Counted from the stretch's first letter, positions 10,454 to 22,867 are shown. The stretch: DNA of 64,000 bases from Carnegiea gigantea (GCA_029747015.1 JAKOGI010000080.1:840501-904500), one strand, 5' to 3'. Numbers and translations: made by a program. Notes: generated from the sequence alone by a model not told the origin.

Positions 10454-12979
10454 GTGGGTATAGAGAGAGAAATAATGATACCCAGAATCCTAATCTTGTT
10501 TGTTTTTCTTTTTCTTTACTCCTTCTCCTTCACATCTGCAGACATCTCACTGGGTTCAACCCTTTTTGCCTCCAATCCAAACCAAACATGGCCGTCTCCA
10601 AGCAGCACTTTCTCTCTCCACTTTCTCCCCATCAACTCTTCTGCATACACTCTCGCTGTCACCTATGACTCCATCCCCATCTGGACCGCCGCAACTGGCG
10701 GCGCCTCCATCATTACCGGCGCTGACGCAACTTTCCGGCTTCTCCCCGACGGAAACTTGCGCCTCCTCACCGGCTCCGGCGCCTTTATCTGGCAGTCCAA
10801 CACCTCAGGCCGTGGAGTTACTCATGCCGACCTTGATGATTCTGGTAATTTCATGCTCAAAAATGGGTCAGATACTGTTTGGTCTACTTTCGATAATCCC
10901 ACTGATACTGTTGTCCCATCTCAGAATTTCACTGTTAATGATGTTTTATCATCTGGGTTGTATTCATTTTCACTTAATAGAACTGGGAATTTGACATTGA
11001 GGTGGAATAATGATGTAGTGTTTTGGAGTTCGGGTTTGAATGCTTCTGTTGAGGCTAATTTGAGTAACCCACAACTAGGGCTTCAATCAATTGGAATTTT
11101 GTCCCTTTATGATGCGAGTATTCCTTCAGGGTCAGTTGTAGTGGCTTATAGTAGTGATTACGCTGAATCTGGGAATATACTTAGGTTTTTGAAGTTAGAT
11201 AGTGATGGGAATTTGAGGATATATAGCTCTGTGAGAGGAAGTGGGACCACCACTGTGAGATGGACTGCAGTTAGTGATCAATGTCTGGTGTTTGGGTATT
11301 GTGGGAATATGGGAATCTGTAGTTATAATGACACCAGCCCAGTTTGTGGTTGCCCATCAGAGAATTTTGATCCGGTCGATCCCAATGGTAGTAGGAAGGG
11401 CTGTAAGTTGAAGAAGGAGATTAAGGATTGTCAAGGTAGTGCAACAATGTTGCAGATGGATCATACCCGTTTCTTGACATACCCTCCTGAGAATGTGAAT
11501 GATGTCTATTTTGTGGGTATTTCAGCTTGTAGGGGAAATTGTCTTTCTGGTAGTTCCTGTGTGGCTTCAACCACTTTGGCTGATGGATCAGGGCAGTGTT
11601 ATATCAAGACATCCAATTTTGTCAGTGGGTATCAATCTCCCACTCTTCCTAGCACCTCATATGTCAAGGTTTGTGGACCAGTTGTTCCAAACCCACCTCC
11701 TCCTGCCCAAGAAGCCGGAAGGGGGGGGAAGCTGAGAGGTTGGGTCATTGTGGTGGTTATTCTAGGCACCCTTTTGGGTTTAGCCCTTCTAGAGGGCAGT
11801 TTATGGTGGTGTTGCTGCAGAAAGAGTCCCAACTTTGGAGGCTTGTCAGCGCAGTATGCCCTCCTTGAGTATGCATCTGGTGCTCCTGTGCAGTTTGCAT
11901 ACAGAGAGCTCCAACGGGCTACGAGGGGGTTCAAGGAGAAGCTTGGAGCAGGGGGATTTGGGGCTGTCTACAGAGGGGTTCTCACTAATAGAACGGTAGT
12001 TGCAGTGAAGCAACTTGAGGGTATTGATCAGGGCGAGAAGCAATTTCGGATGGAGGTGGCAACCATAAGCAGCACCCACCATTTGAACTTGGTCAGATTG
12101 ATAGGCTTTTGCTCCGAGGGGCGACATAGGCTTTTGGTTTATGAGTTCATGAAGAATGGATCCCTTGATAGCTTTCTCTTTGCACCAGAAGATGAATCTG
12201 GGAAACTATTGAGCTGGGAGCATAGATTCATCATTGCCCTGGGAACTGCAAGAGGAATTACTTATCTTCACGAAGAATGCCGGGATTGTATTGTACACTG
12301 TGATATAAAGCCAGAAAATATCCTCTTAGACGACAACTACAATGCAAAAGTTTCAGACTTTGGGCTCGCAAAGCTTGTAAATCCGAAAGATCACAGATAC
12401 CGCACACTGACCAGTGTCAGAGGCACTAGAGGATACCTGGCACCAGAATGGCTAGCCAATCTCCCGATAACCTCAAAATCGGATGTTTACAGTTACGGTA
12501 TGGTCTTGTTGGAGATAGTAAGCGGCAGAAGGAACTTTGAAGTGTCAGCTGAAACAAATGGGAGGAAATTCTCATTTTGGGCATACGAGGAATTTGAGAA
12601 GGGAAATATCAAAGGCATAGTAGACAGGAAGCTGGCCCGCACTCAGGTGGACATGGATCAAGTGACGAGAGCAATAAAAGTAAGCTTTTGGTGTATCCAA
12701 GAGCAGCCATCTCAGAGGCCCATGATGGGAAAAGTTGTGCAAATGTTGGAAGGAATTATGGAGATTGAGAAGCCTCCTGCACCAAAGACTGCCCCTGAGG
12801 GCTCAATCAGTGGGAATAGCTTGAATATCAGCAGTAGCATCAGTGCTCTTTCAACTTTTGCTGCTTCCGGTCCAGCCCCCTCAGCATCTTCATCTTTCCA
12901 AACTCCAAGAGCTCCGTCTTCTCTTTCAGGGATGAACGTGGAGAGACATGGTTCATCTCTTACACAAAGGGAGACGTGA
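10454..12979 (+). CDS. G-type lectin S-receptor-like Ser/Thr kinase (At1g34300-like), copy 1
   Basis: A single-exon 841-aa receptor kinase. In order: signal peptide (best read from the second ATG at 10475, MIPRILILFVFLFLYSFSF), bulb-type mannose-binding lectin domain, S-locus glycoprotein/EGF-like Cys-rich segment from about residue 274 (DQCLVFGYCGNMGICSYND), PAN-like Cys segment, one transmembrane helix at about 429-452 followed by WWCCCRK, and a cytosolic kinase domain at about 492-772. Kinase motifs are complete: GAGGFG loop, VAVK lysine, HCDIKPEN catalytic loop, DFG and APE. The catalytic loop has HCD in place of HRD, so this is a non-RD kinase, a class often found in immune receptors. 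The C-terminal tail is Ser-rich. The ligand is unknown. It is a close tandem paralogue of the gene at 16181. I recognise the family from the Arabidopsis At1g34300 protein. Confidence 0.93.
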   Translation: MGIEREIMIPRILILFVFLFLYSFSFTSADISLGSTLFASNPNQTWPSPSSTFSLHFLPINSSAYTLAVTYDSIPIWTAATGGASIITGADATFRLLPDGNLRLLTGSGAFIWQSNTSGRGVTHADLDDSGNFMLKNGSDTVWSTFDNPTDTVVPSQNFTVNDVLSSGLYSFSLNRTGNLTLRWNNDVVFWSSGLNASVEANLSNPQLGLQSIGILSLYDASIPSGSVVVAYSSDYAESGNILRFLKLDSDGNLRIYSSVRGSGTTTVRWTAVSDQCLVFGYCGNMGICSYNDTSPVCGCPSENFDPVDPNGSRKGCKLKKEIKDCQGSATMLQMDHTRFLTYPPENVNDVYFVGISACRGNCLSGSSCVASTTLADGSGQCYIKTSNFVSGYQSPTLPSTSYVKVCGPVVPNPPPPAQEAGRGGKLRGWVIVVVILGTLLGLALLEGSLWWCCCRKSPNFGGLSAQYALLEYASGAPVQFAYRELQRATRGFKEKLGAGGFGAVYRGVLTNRTVVAVKQLEGIDQGEKQFRMEVATISSTHHLNLVRLIGFCSEGRHRLLVYEFMKNGSLDSFLFAPEDESGKLLSWEHRFIIALGTARGITYLHEECRDCIVHCDIKPENILLDDNYNAKVSDFGLAKLVNPKDHRYRTLTSVRGTRGYLAPEWLANLPITSKSDVYSYGMVLLEIVSGRRNFEVSAETNGRKFSFWAYEEFEKGNIKGIVDRKLARTQVDMDQVTRAIKVSFWCIQEQPSQRPMMGKVVQMLEGIMEIEKPPAPKTAPEGSISGNSLNISSSISALSTFAASGPAPSASSSFQTPRAPSSLSGMNVERHGSSLTQRET

Positions 12980-15900
12980 TGAAACCAGTAACTCGTTGTC
13001 ACCTGAGTTCTTGTGGTTAGGATTCTAGGGTATTTCTAGTTATTCATCCTTGAATAGTGCGAGTGTACACGTTCATTGCTCAAGTGAAAATTGTGTAAAT
13101 TTTTGTATTTTCTTCCCCTTGTTTGTCATAATTTCAGTTAATTTCTGCTGATGTAGAATGCTCTCTTAGCATTATTGTTAATTTGCAATTCCAATGGAAG
13201 AATTGAAATTATGTAAGCTTTAGCGTCATATGCTGCCAGAACCTCTTGATAGGAAACATATGTGATTGGTCACGTATAGAGATGTCGGTTAACTTATTTG
13301 GTAAAATTTACAAGATAGAACATGGATTTAAAACCGGTCTTTATGACTCTTTCAGCTCCCTTCAGAAAGAAAAAATGTCAGTCTATGAGGCGTTTGAATG
13401 AGTCTAAGGTCAAATCTGGAGGCGTCAGCCCCCTGTTTTACAATTTACACCATCTCGAAACCGAGGTCCATCCATGACCCAGAAGGTGGGTTTCTTTGGT
13501 CCAAACGTATTAAACCTTCTTTCACGATAATTCCAACGTTCAAATCAAATAGTTTACAGCCTCCCATACGCAATAGACCCAGTAAAATAGGCACGCTCAT
13601 ATTATACTATATATTATCGAAGCTGGGAGGTGGGTCTCCAAATAGGACAAAATTTTTCCAAAGTCTAAGGGGGTGTTTGGTAACAACAGTTTTTTAAAAA
13701 AAAATAGTTGTTTGGGAGAATTTTAACTGTTTTGACCAAATCAAATAGCTAAATGGTGTTTGGTAAAGAGCCGTTTGCAATAGCTGTTTGCTTCCAGAAA
13801 ACTCTTTTTGAAAAAACTATTCCCATTAGCCTTTTGAGAAGAGCTTTTTGCAGAAATGACATAATTGTCCATAAGTTTGGAAAAATTACACACATCTCAT
13901 TAAAAACTAATTCATAAATAAGGGCATAAATGAAATTTTACCAATATATTTTTTAGAAATAGCTAATTTTTACCAAACACTTTTTCTAAAAACAGGTAAT
14001 TCAAACAGCTAATATAAACAGCTAATTCAAACAGCTAACAGCTAACAGTTAATACAAACAGCTAACAGCTGTGTACCAAATAGGGCCTAAATTGAAATGA
14101 CTTGGACAAGTCACACAACAGAGAATCTAAAATAAGATAATCCAATATCAACGTAATCAAACTCCATTGGAATTCGGATATTATGATCTGAAAAAAAGAA
14201 AAAACCCTCGACTTTAAAAAAATATTGCTTACATGATTTGGATGGAAAATCAAAGTTGATGCATATTCAATAACATAATTAAAGTCAATTCTGCTAAAAT
14301 TTCATCGATTCAAATATAACTTAATTATTATAAATTAACTCTACCCAAATCTAAGTAAAAATGGAAATTTTGGCAATTCTATGTTGCATTAGTAGTCTTG
14401 TATAAGATCATCGCACATAAAATATATCATAAGATACACAATTTTATAGTGACTTTTAATAATAATAAAATTGGGGCGAGTAATAGTGCAATTAAAAATG
14501 ATTATGATAAAAGTCATCGACAGATGAACTGTTGGCCACCCTTGAATTAAAAAACACTCTAAAACATATTATTAGTCATGTACTTATCTCAAAACATTTA
14601 AGAAGTCATTTTTAAAGAAATCCGTCTCATAATAACACTTAAATGGAACGATCTCACCCAAAAATTTATGATACTGCACCCACCGAATTTATCATTGATT
14701 TAACAAAGATTTTATCTGAAAATATAACACCAAAATTGTAGCTAAAGACCTAAAAAAATTCAATGCTCATAATCATTTGAAGGAAATGCCGCATCCACTA
14801 TCCATCCTGAAATTGTTAGTCTCAAAACATGTTGTGATAGATCCAAATTAATCCAATGATATAAGATCTAGAGAGCTGGTTCAAACCTAATTAGCAAAAC
14901 TATTAATATTTTCTTTTTGATTCGGTTCTGTTCTTCATTGGCCTTGAAACTGTTGCAAGGGGAGAGTGGTAGGGAGACTTAGCACAAGTCTATTCTGACC
15001 TTAACACTTGACTGTTAAGATTTTATCTGAAAATATAACACCAAAATTGTAGCTAAACTTAGGATAGGGCCCCCGGGGCTAGGTTTAGGTTCGGATATGA
15101 AGCGAAAGCAAACTAAATTGCCCATTTGCTAGGTTTTGGTTCAATCTAACTTGACTCGTTGGGGCATGGTCTATTATTTATGGGGGGGAGAAATTAGTAA
15201 GGAAAAGCATTTATGCCAAGGAACTAATAGAAAGAAGAAATTTTAGCAACTTATTTTGTCAAGCCTTCAATGACGGGAAATTTTTAAATGAATAATTAAT
15301 GCCGATTTTAGTGCATGCGTAGTTAATTTGACTGTTAAAATATCTTAAAATATCTGAGAGTCGTTACCAGATATTTTTGTTCGAATCTTGCTTACACCAG
15401 CTTCTGTGCCTCACTCGCCCCAAAAATAAAAAAATGTCAATCTTACTATGAACCAAACAATGTGAATTTGTATATTCGTCAAGAACACGAACACTTAATA
15501 AATTATTAAACCCCCCTGAGTGCTTCGAACCTATCACATATCGACACCCCCGCACCCAACAGAAAAACTATTGACCGACAAGAGACTTGCTATGCGAAGA
15601 AAACATCAAAGTCATGATGAAAAGATTGGAGCTCATAATCGTTTTGATGAATAAATGCCTCAGCTACTATCCACCCCAAAATCACCAATTTAATCTTTAC
15701 AAGTGATGTGAGCGATCTGATTTCGACCGATCCGATACCCCTTCCGGGAAATGGGAGGCTTGAGATAGGGTGGAACTGTTCAAACTACTTCTAAGCCAAG
15801 TTATTAGCTTGCTGCTTTCTCTTTCTTTCTTCTCTTGGGGGTGGGGCACTGAAAAAGACATTCAACCTTAAAGAAATCAATTCAGGGGCCATCTTGGAGG

Positions 15901-16180
15901 GAAGAAAATGAGCAATTGATGGTGATGGGGGGTTGACGTCGTCCACCCGAGGGACCCTTGTCACATGGACTTCCCTTTATCCCAGTCGACATTCAATTCT
16001 CTGTTTCTCTTCTCCTGCACGGTCCTCCTCCTCCATTTATATCTGGATTTTTTCTAGCTACAACCAAACCTTATGATGATACAGACAGACACTTGAATCC
16101 TAAATACAGAGTCTCTGTCTTTCCTACTTAAACAAAAAAACAGAGCAAAAACCAGGGAAAAACAGAGGGAAACAGGGGAA
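12980..16180. other. Intergenic region between the tandem lectin kinases
   Basis: This holds the 3' UTR of copy 1, a MITE at 13669-14087, two copies of a roughly 40-bp direct repeat (14707-14746 and 15020-15059), and a weaker duplicated tract (about 14756-14890 against 15627-15760). The promoter of copy 2 lies at the right end, with a possible TATA (ATTTATATC) near 16036. No gene is supported. Confidence 0.5.
13669..14087. mobile_element. Tourist-like MITE, TAA target duplication
   Basis: Left end GGGGGTGTTTGGTAACAACA, right end (reverse complement) GGCCCTATTTGGTACACAGC. Flanking TAA occurs at 13666-13668 and 14088-14090. The right half repeats AACAGCTAA. It belongs to the same family as the elements at 24233, 39845 and 61519. 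Confidence 0.8.
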
Positions 16181-18685
16181 ATGGAAGCAACTGAAATCAA
16201 ATTCATCAGAATCCATACTTTCTCTCTCTTATATCTCTCTCTTCTTCTTCATCTGCTCACTTGGTCCTCTTTTGCTGCTGAAATCCCACTTGGGTCATCT
16301 CTTTCCTCTTCAAACCCTGACCAAACATGGTCTTCTCCAGCAAAAACTTTCTCTCTACGCTTTCTCCCAATCAACTCATCCACCTTCTCCTTGGCCATTA
16401 CCCACGGCTCCATCCCCATCTGGACGGGAGGCGCCGTCGTTGGTGGTGGCGCGTCGTTTCGACTCCTCCCCTCCGGTGACCTCCGCCTCCTGAGCGCCAG
16501 CGGCGCCGTTGTCTGGAGCTCCGGTACCGCTAATCGCGGCGTTTCCCATGCTACCCTTGATGATTCCGGTAACTTCATACTCAAAAATGGGTCAGTCAGT
16601 ATTTGGTCTAGTTTTGATCATCCCACTGATACAATTGTTCCTTCGTTGAATTTCACTGCTAAGATGATCTTAGAATCTGGGTCTTATTCATTTTCCCTAA
16701 TGAAAACTGGGAATTTGACATTGATGTGGAATAACAGTGTTGTGTATTATAGTTCAGGGTTGAATTCCTCTGTTAGTGCTAATTTAAGTAACCCCTATTT
16801 AAGCCTACAATCAACTGGGGTTTTGAATTTATATGATCCCATGTTGCCAAAACCAGTAATCATTGCTTACAGTGGTGATTATGGTGATTCTGGGGATATC
16901 TTTAGGTTTTTGAAGTTGGATGGTGATGGGAATTTGAGAATTTATAGCTCCTCAATGGGGGGCAATACAGTAACTGTGAGATGGGCGGCAGTTAGTGATC
17001 AGTGTATGGTATTTGGGTATTGTGGAAACATGGGAATTTGCAGATACAATGATTCAAGTCCAATTTGTGGATGCCCATCTCAGAATTTTGAACCCATCGA
17101 TCCTAGTGATAGTCGAAAGGGGTGTAAGTTGAAGAAGGATCTCAAAGATTGCCCTCAAAGCCAGGCAATGTTGCAGCTTGATCATACCTCTTTTCTGACT
17201 CATCCTCCTGAAACTAACTCTGAATTGTTTTTTGAGGGTATTTCAGCTTGCAGTGGGAACTGTCTTTCAGGTCCTTGTTTAACTTCCACCAGTCTAGGTG
17301 ATGGTTCAGGGCAATGTTACCAAACATCTCGGTCTGATTTTATAAGTGGGTATCAGTTTGCCGCGCTTCCAAGCACCTCATTTGTGAAGGTCTGTAAACC
17401 CGTCCTTCCAAACCCTGCTTCATCCTCTGAGGAACTGCGGAAAGATGACAAGAAGTTGGACGGTTGGACCATATCATTAGCCATTCTAGGCACCTTGTTG
17501 AGTTTCATCCTAGTAGAGGGCAGTTTGTGGTGGTGGTGTTGTAGAAAGAGTCCTAACTTTGGAGGGATGTCAATGCAATACACCCTCCTTGAGTATGCAT
17601 CTGGTGCTCCAGCCCAGTTCTCGTATAAACAGCTCAACCAAGCCACGAGAGGGTTCAAAGAGAAGCTTGGGGAAGGAGGTTTTGGGGCAGTCTATAAAGG
17701 GGTTCTTGCAAACAGAACCTTTGCTGCAGTGAAGCAGCTTGAGGGTATCGAGCAAGGGGAGAAGCAATTTAGGATGGAAGTGGCAACCATAAGTAGCACC
17801 CACCACTTGAATCTGGTTAGGTTGATAGGGTTTTGCTCTGAGGGCCGACATAGGCTTCTGGTTTACGAGTACATGAAGAATGGCTCACTCGACAGGTTCC
17901 TGTTTACGAGTGCAGAAACAGATAGAGGCAAACTATTAAGTTGGGAGCAAAGGTTCAATATCGCCCTTGGCACTGCCAGAGGGATCACTTACCTACATGA
18001 AGAATGCCGGGATTGCATTGTCCACTGTGATGTAAAGCCAGAAAACATCCTCCTAGATGATAATTACAATGCCAAAGTTTCAGACTTTGGTCTCGCAAAG
18101 CTGATAAGTCAAAAGGATCACAGATACCGCTCCTCCTTGGCCAGTGTCAGAGGTACAAGGGGGTATCTGGCACCCGAATGGATAGCCAATCTTCCAATCA
18201 CCTCAAAGTCCGATGTCTACAGCTATGGAATGGTCTTGTTGGAGATAGTGACCGGTAGAAGGAACTTCGAAGTGTCAGGAGAAACAAACAGGAAGAAATT
18301 CTCAAGTTGGGCATATGAAGAATTTGACAAGGGAAATATAGAAAGCATAGTAGACAAGAGACTAGGTGATTATGAAGTCGACATGGATCAGGTTACAAGG
18401 GCAATTCAGGTGAGCTTTTGGTGTATTCAAGAGCAGCCATCTCAACGGCCTACAATGGGGAAGGTTGTACAAATGCTTGAAGGAGTACTCGAGATCGAAG
18501 AACCCCCTGCCCCAAAGACTGCCCCTGAGGTTGGTCCAAGCAGCTTCGATATGGGTGTTTTTTCCACATTGGGTGCTTCATCATCGGGTCCGGATACTTT
18601 TTCATCGATATCAACCCAAACATCGCGACATCTATCTTCTGGTTTGAGGGGGAATGAGGAAACTCCTGCATTATCTCTTGTATGA
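16181..18685 (+). CDS. G-type lectin S-receptor-like Ser/Thr kinase (At1g34300-like), copy 2
   Basis: A single-exon 834-aa protein with the same architecture as the gene at 10454: signal peptide (FSLLYLSLLLHLLTWSSFAA), bulb-type lectin domain, Cys-rich DQCMVFGYCGNMGICRYND block, PAN-like segment, transmembrane helix at about 427-450 with WWWCCRK after it, and a kinase domain at about 490-772. Kinase motifs are GEGGFG, FAAVKQLEG, HCDVKPEN (non-RD), DFG and APE. Kinase and juxtamembrane regions are nearly identical to copy 1, whereas the ectodomain and the Ser/Thr-rich tail have diverged, as expected if ligand binding has drifted after tandem duplication. An AATAAT at 18910 could serve as poly(A) signal. 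It acts at the plasma membrane; the ligand is unknown. Confidence 0.93.
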   Translation: MEATEIKFIRIHTFSLLYLSLLLHLLTWSSFAAEIPLGSSLSSSNPDQTWSSPAKTFSLRFLPINSSTFSLAITHGSIPIWTGGAVVGGGASFRLLPSGDLRLLSASGAVVWSSGTANRGVSHATLDDSGNFILKNGSVSIWSSFDHPTDTIVPSLNFTAKMILESGSYSFSLMKTGNLTLMWNNSVVYYSSGLNSSVSANLSNPYLSLQSTGVLNLYDPMLPKPVIIAYSGDYGDSGDIFRFLKLDGDGNLRIYSSSMGGNTVTVRWAAVSDQCMVFGYCGNMGICRYNDSSPICGCPSQNFEPIDPSDSRKGCKLKKDLKDCPQSQAMLQLDHTSFLTHPPETNSELFFEGISACSGNCLSGPCLTSTSLGDGSGQCYQTSRSDFISGYQFAALPSTSFVKVCKPVLPNPASSSEELRKDDKKLDGWTISLAILGTLLSFILVEGSLWWWCCRKSPNFGGMSMQYTLLEYASGAPAQFSYKQLNQATRGFKEKLGEGGFGAVYKGVLANRTFAAVKQLEGIEQGEKQFRMEVATISSTHHLNLVRLIGFCSEGRHRLLVYEYMKNGSLDRFLFTSAETDRGKLLSWEQRFNIALGTARGITYLHEECRDCIVHCDVKPENILLDDNYNAKVSDFGLAKLISQKDHRYRSSLASVRGTRGYLAPEWIANLPITSKSDVYSYGMVLLEIVTGRRNFEVSGETNRKKFSSWAYEEFDKGNIESIVDKRLGDYEVDMDQVTRAIQVSFWCIQEQPSQRPTMGKVVQMLEGVLEIEEPPAPKTAPEVGPSSFDMGVFSTLGASSSGPDTFSSISTQTSRHLSSGLRGNEETPALSLV

Positions 18686-20830
18686 GAAGCAGACTGAAAC
18701 TGATGAAAAATACCTCAGCTTTTATCATTCATGTCACCCCAAATGGCTCAGTTTCTTGAAAAAGAAAGGAAAGAAACCCAAACGGGTTGAAGTAGTTGTA
18801 GCTAGTTTAAGGCATTTCCGTACTACCGAGGTGTGCACCATGGTGTTACGTTATGTATGTATAGGATAGATTTGTAAAGGTTGCTTAGTGAAGGCTTTGT
18901 ACACAAATGAATAATATTATCCCTAAATATAAAATGTCAAAATAATACAATAATTATCTGTATAAGTATTATACTTGAGTAGTAGTCAAATACTTTATTT
19001 TTCAATTCATATTTTGCAGTTGATCGATGATAACTTTTAAGAAATGTTAATGTCAATTCGTTGTTGTTTTTTTAATTAGGAGAATTTTTGATCAGATGTA
19101 TGTGGTCTTTCATTGGACTCTATCCTTCCACCGCAAAACCTTTGTCCCTTGTACGCTTGAGTCATACAATCAAGCCATAACCTCAGCCTCCTTGAATTCC
19201 AAAAACTAGAAGAAATATTTGCTCTATTTTCGAAGAATAAACATTATCTTACTTTCATTTATGTTTTTCTCTCTGGGTTTAAAATTGTTATTTCCTATCT
19301 AGATTTAATCGGATATCTTAATTTACATAAATTTTTATCAGTAGATATTAATATATACCCAACGATAATTTATATACTTAATGCAACTCATCGTAATTAA
19401 AACTTCTGAATTCTAAATTAAAGTTTGTCCAAAAAACCAATGGAAACAATTTCATCAATTCCATTATAAGAGCCCCCCTTTTTTTTGGAGGTTCAACATT
19501 CTTGTTGATATTTAACATTCAATTAAAGTATGTGATTTTTTCTTATTTTTATTTTTAAAAGAAAGGAAATTTTAGAGGCTTGAACACTCTTTCCTGTGAT
19601 TTAGAATATGTTATATATACTTAATTACGTTGTGACATTATGCGTAGATCTGATCTAAGGATACTCCATCTAATCCTATTGTACTTTAAAATATTAGTTT
19701 TATTAGAATTTTTTTTCGTTTCAACTTACCATGAGTATTTATCACCAGTATTTAATACTGATCAGAATACTCAGCGTTGATCAACACATAGTCATATACC
19801 CGACTCACAATTCAGCCTAGTTTGCTTAGACTCAATTACAGACGAATTGAAGCAAATTCATTTGTGGTAGCGTTAATTTTCAGAAGATTGAGGGCCAAAA
19901 TCACTCAAGCTAAAAGGAGCATTCACCATTGCAACGCTGAAGAGAATAATGCAGCCAAGATCCCCAATCCTGGCGTGGATGATTGATTCAGGTGTGGCCA
20001 TGTGCTTTAATTTGATCGCATTGGGAGTCATAGTTTAAACATTGTTAGCTTGTGTTTTCCTTGTCTTTGATGCTATGGTTATGTGACATATGGTTGCTTT
20101 GTATTGAATTGGCTCTGTCAACTTGAACGGTTGGAAAAAAAAGCCTAGATTTTGAGGTGGGGAGAAAAAGTGATACCGCAATTTCTTTCGCGCTAGGGTT
20201 GGAGGTTCTCTCCGCCATGCCGTATATTTCTTTGTCAGGTCAGGTGGAACATCCTCCTCTAGGATTCATCAATCAAGAACTAAATTAAATCAATCACAGT
20301 AAATCGGTATATTTTCAATATATTATTTTTTTATTAGCGCAAAGATAATACTTTCTCAACTAGAACATACACTTACATCTAGAACAGTAAAACTGTAACG
20401 AAATTGAGCCGACTTGTTAGATTATATTCAGCTTGGTTAAAGCTTGACTCGGTTAGATAGAGTCAAGCAATAGTCTCGTAATGGCGATTTTCTTGCAAGA
20501 ACTTTTATCTTTGGTTTTAAAAAAAAAATAAAATAAAGAAGCTTCTTAAAAAAAAATTAGTGCTACGTATTTCCTTATTTGAGTTTAGAAAATGACCTCA
20601 TTGATACGATATAATTCATAAAAAAACAAAAAAGACGTTTTTAAAAAAGATTAGATATACATATTTCTTGATTTGAGTTTATAAGATGATCTCATTTTGA
20701 TACGATATGATTCATCCATGCAAATCAAGCTTTATAGACAAAATTGTCATGGATGTGAGATGTTACGTGTCTTGTCCATATGCAATGCAACTCGTGCGAG
20801 AAACTAGGGATCTGTCTATCAAGCAAGAAA

Positions 20831-21627
20831 GGCCCTATTCTATTTTGCGTTTGTTAGGGTTTAGCTAAAAAAATTACATTTTCTTACAGGTTCTTATATC
20901 TCTTTACGGCTCCTTACATCCTTAACATAATCCTTACATCTCCTTACATCTTCTTACATCTCCTTACATCTCCTTACATATCATAATTTTCTATAATATT
21001 CATTTATTTTAATTATAGAAATATGTATATTTTTTTTAATGATACTACCAATATACAAAATTTATAAATATCTTATGAACACAACATTTATATAAACATA
21101 AAAACATAATATAACGATGTAAATTATATTTGAATTTCGACATGAAATATATATTATTATAGATGACGATATATTTATTTATATTTAAAATTATTTACTT
21201 AAAATAGGAATTTATTTGAAGAGTTGTATTCAATTTTGTCAAATTTTTTTTTTTTTTGGTTATACTTTGCTTATTCTATCAAACTAATGTTTATATAAAA
21301 AATCTTGGGCGAAATGTTATTCACCAAATTTATCGGGATTAATATATTTTATTGTTGTGTATTTAACTTAATTAATTATTTATTTTTAATAAGTATATTA
21401 TTTTAAAATTATTATTTTTCATCCAAAATGTTAATTGTAAAACAAATTATACTATACAACTCTTCAACAATTCAACGACTCCTTACATCCATCCTTACAG
21501 CTCCTTAGATCTTCTTACAGCTCCTTACATGTCCTTACAGTTCCTTAGATCTTCTTATAACTCCTTATAGCTCCTTACATCTCCTTACATCTATCTATCT
21601 ATCTAAAACGCGAAATAGAGCAGATCC
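20831..21627. mobile_element. MITE with CTCCTTACATC repeats
   Basis: Left end GGCCCTATTCTATTTTGCGT and right end (reverse complement) GGATCTGCTCTATTTCGCGT form imperfect terminal inverted repeats. AAA flanks both sides (20828-20830, 21628-21630). Both subterminal regions carry many copies of CTCCTTACATC-like units in the same orientation (20914-20980 and 21477-21585), separated by an AT-rich core. It has no coding capacity and looks PIF/Harbinger-like by its 3-bp target and GG-start termini. Confidence 0.65.
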
Positions 21628-21647
21628 AAAATAAAGTGTAATTGATC

Positions 21648-21650
<3 letters not shown>

Positions 21651-21710
<60 letters not shown>
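21651..21710. repeat. (AT)30 microsatellite
   Basis: Sixty bases of perfect AT dinucleotide, just outside the right end of the preceding MITE. Confidence 0.98.
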
Positions 21711-21713
<3 letters not shown>

Positions 21714-22867
21714 TTAGGTAGCATTCACCACTTGGAATCAAGGGCATCCTTCTGAGTGCTTTCGAAATTATGATTGGCGTTTGATTTAATTTTAGTTTTT
21801 CTATTTTTTATTTTTGATTTGGCTGGAAGAAGGTTGTGAAAGTTGATAATAAGGCCCTATTCTTTTTAAATATAAAAAAAAATGAATTATGAAGAACTTA
21901 CCACCAACTGGACGAGTTACCAAATAAAACCTGGTGGCTATGCATGTCATCTTAGGTATTGGGCCCTACTGCTTTTTTTTTTCCTTTTTTGTTTTGGGAT
22001 AAATGAGCCCTGTTGCTTGAGTAGGCACTACATCGTTGTTTTTAGGCTCCATTTGATAAATAGTTATTAATTATTAACTATATATATTGGTTATTTAAAT
22101 TAATCGTTTATATTATCTATTTAAATTAGCAATTTAATGAAAAATATTTGATAAAATTAGCTATTTCTGAATATTTATATTCTTATCTCTAAATTATTTT
22201 CTTAATTAGAAATAATTTTTTATTTATAAGCTATCTTATTTTCTTTTCCAAAAAAATTAAATTGATGTCATATATGTAAACTAACTTCATTGATAAAACA
22301 TTAATTTGTTACAACTTGTACATAATTTGTATTATTGTCAATCTTATTTTCTTTTCAACTTGCATATTTTTACGTGATGCTTATTTCTTCAAATATTATT
22401 TTGTTATTTGTTAGATATTTTATTGTTGATTGAAATTTATGTATTCAAATGATTTGATTTTTGATAGAATAGACTCGAGTAAAACACAGCATCAAATATC
22501 ACTATAAATGGCTAACGATATAGGATGTAGTTTTCCCAAACTTTTGAAAAGTTATGTCTTTTCCACAAAAGGTACTTTTCAAAAAGCTAATAAAAATGGA
22601 CTCTCTTTGGCAATTAGCTTTTAGATATTAGTTGTTAACTGATTGAATTAACTGTTAATTGTTAGCTTATTGTATTCGTTATTTAACTTAACTGATTGCG
22701 TTAGTTGTTTCTAAAAAAATATTTGGTGGAATTAGTAGTTTTTGATAAAATTATTTAATAAAAGTTTACTTATATCCATAACTTTTTTTAATTGCATATG
22801 TATATTTTTCTTCTCACTATGAATTATAAATTATGAAATATGGATTATGCGATGTATAAAATTATGT

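Noticed and set aside
11632..12127. Minus-strand frames within the first lectin kinase (and the same in the second)
   Set aside because: They lie opposite conserved kinase codons in both copies and have no family similarity.
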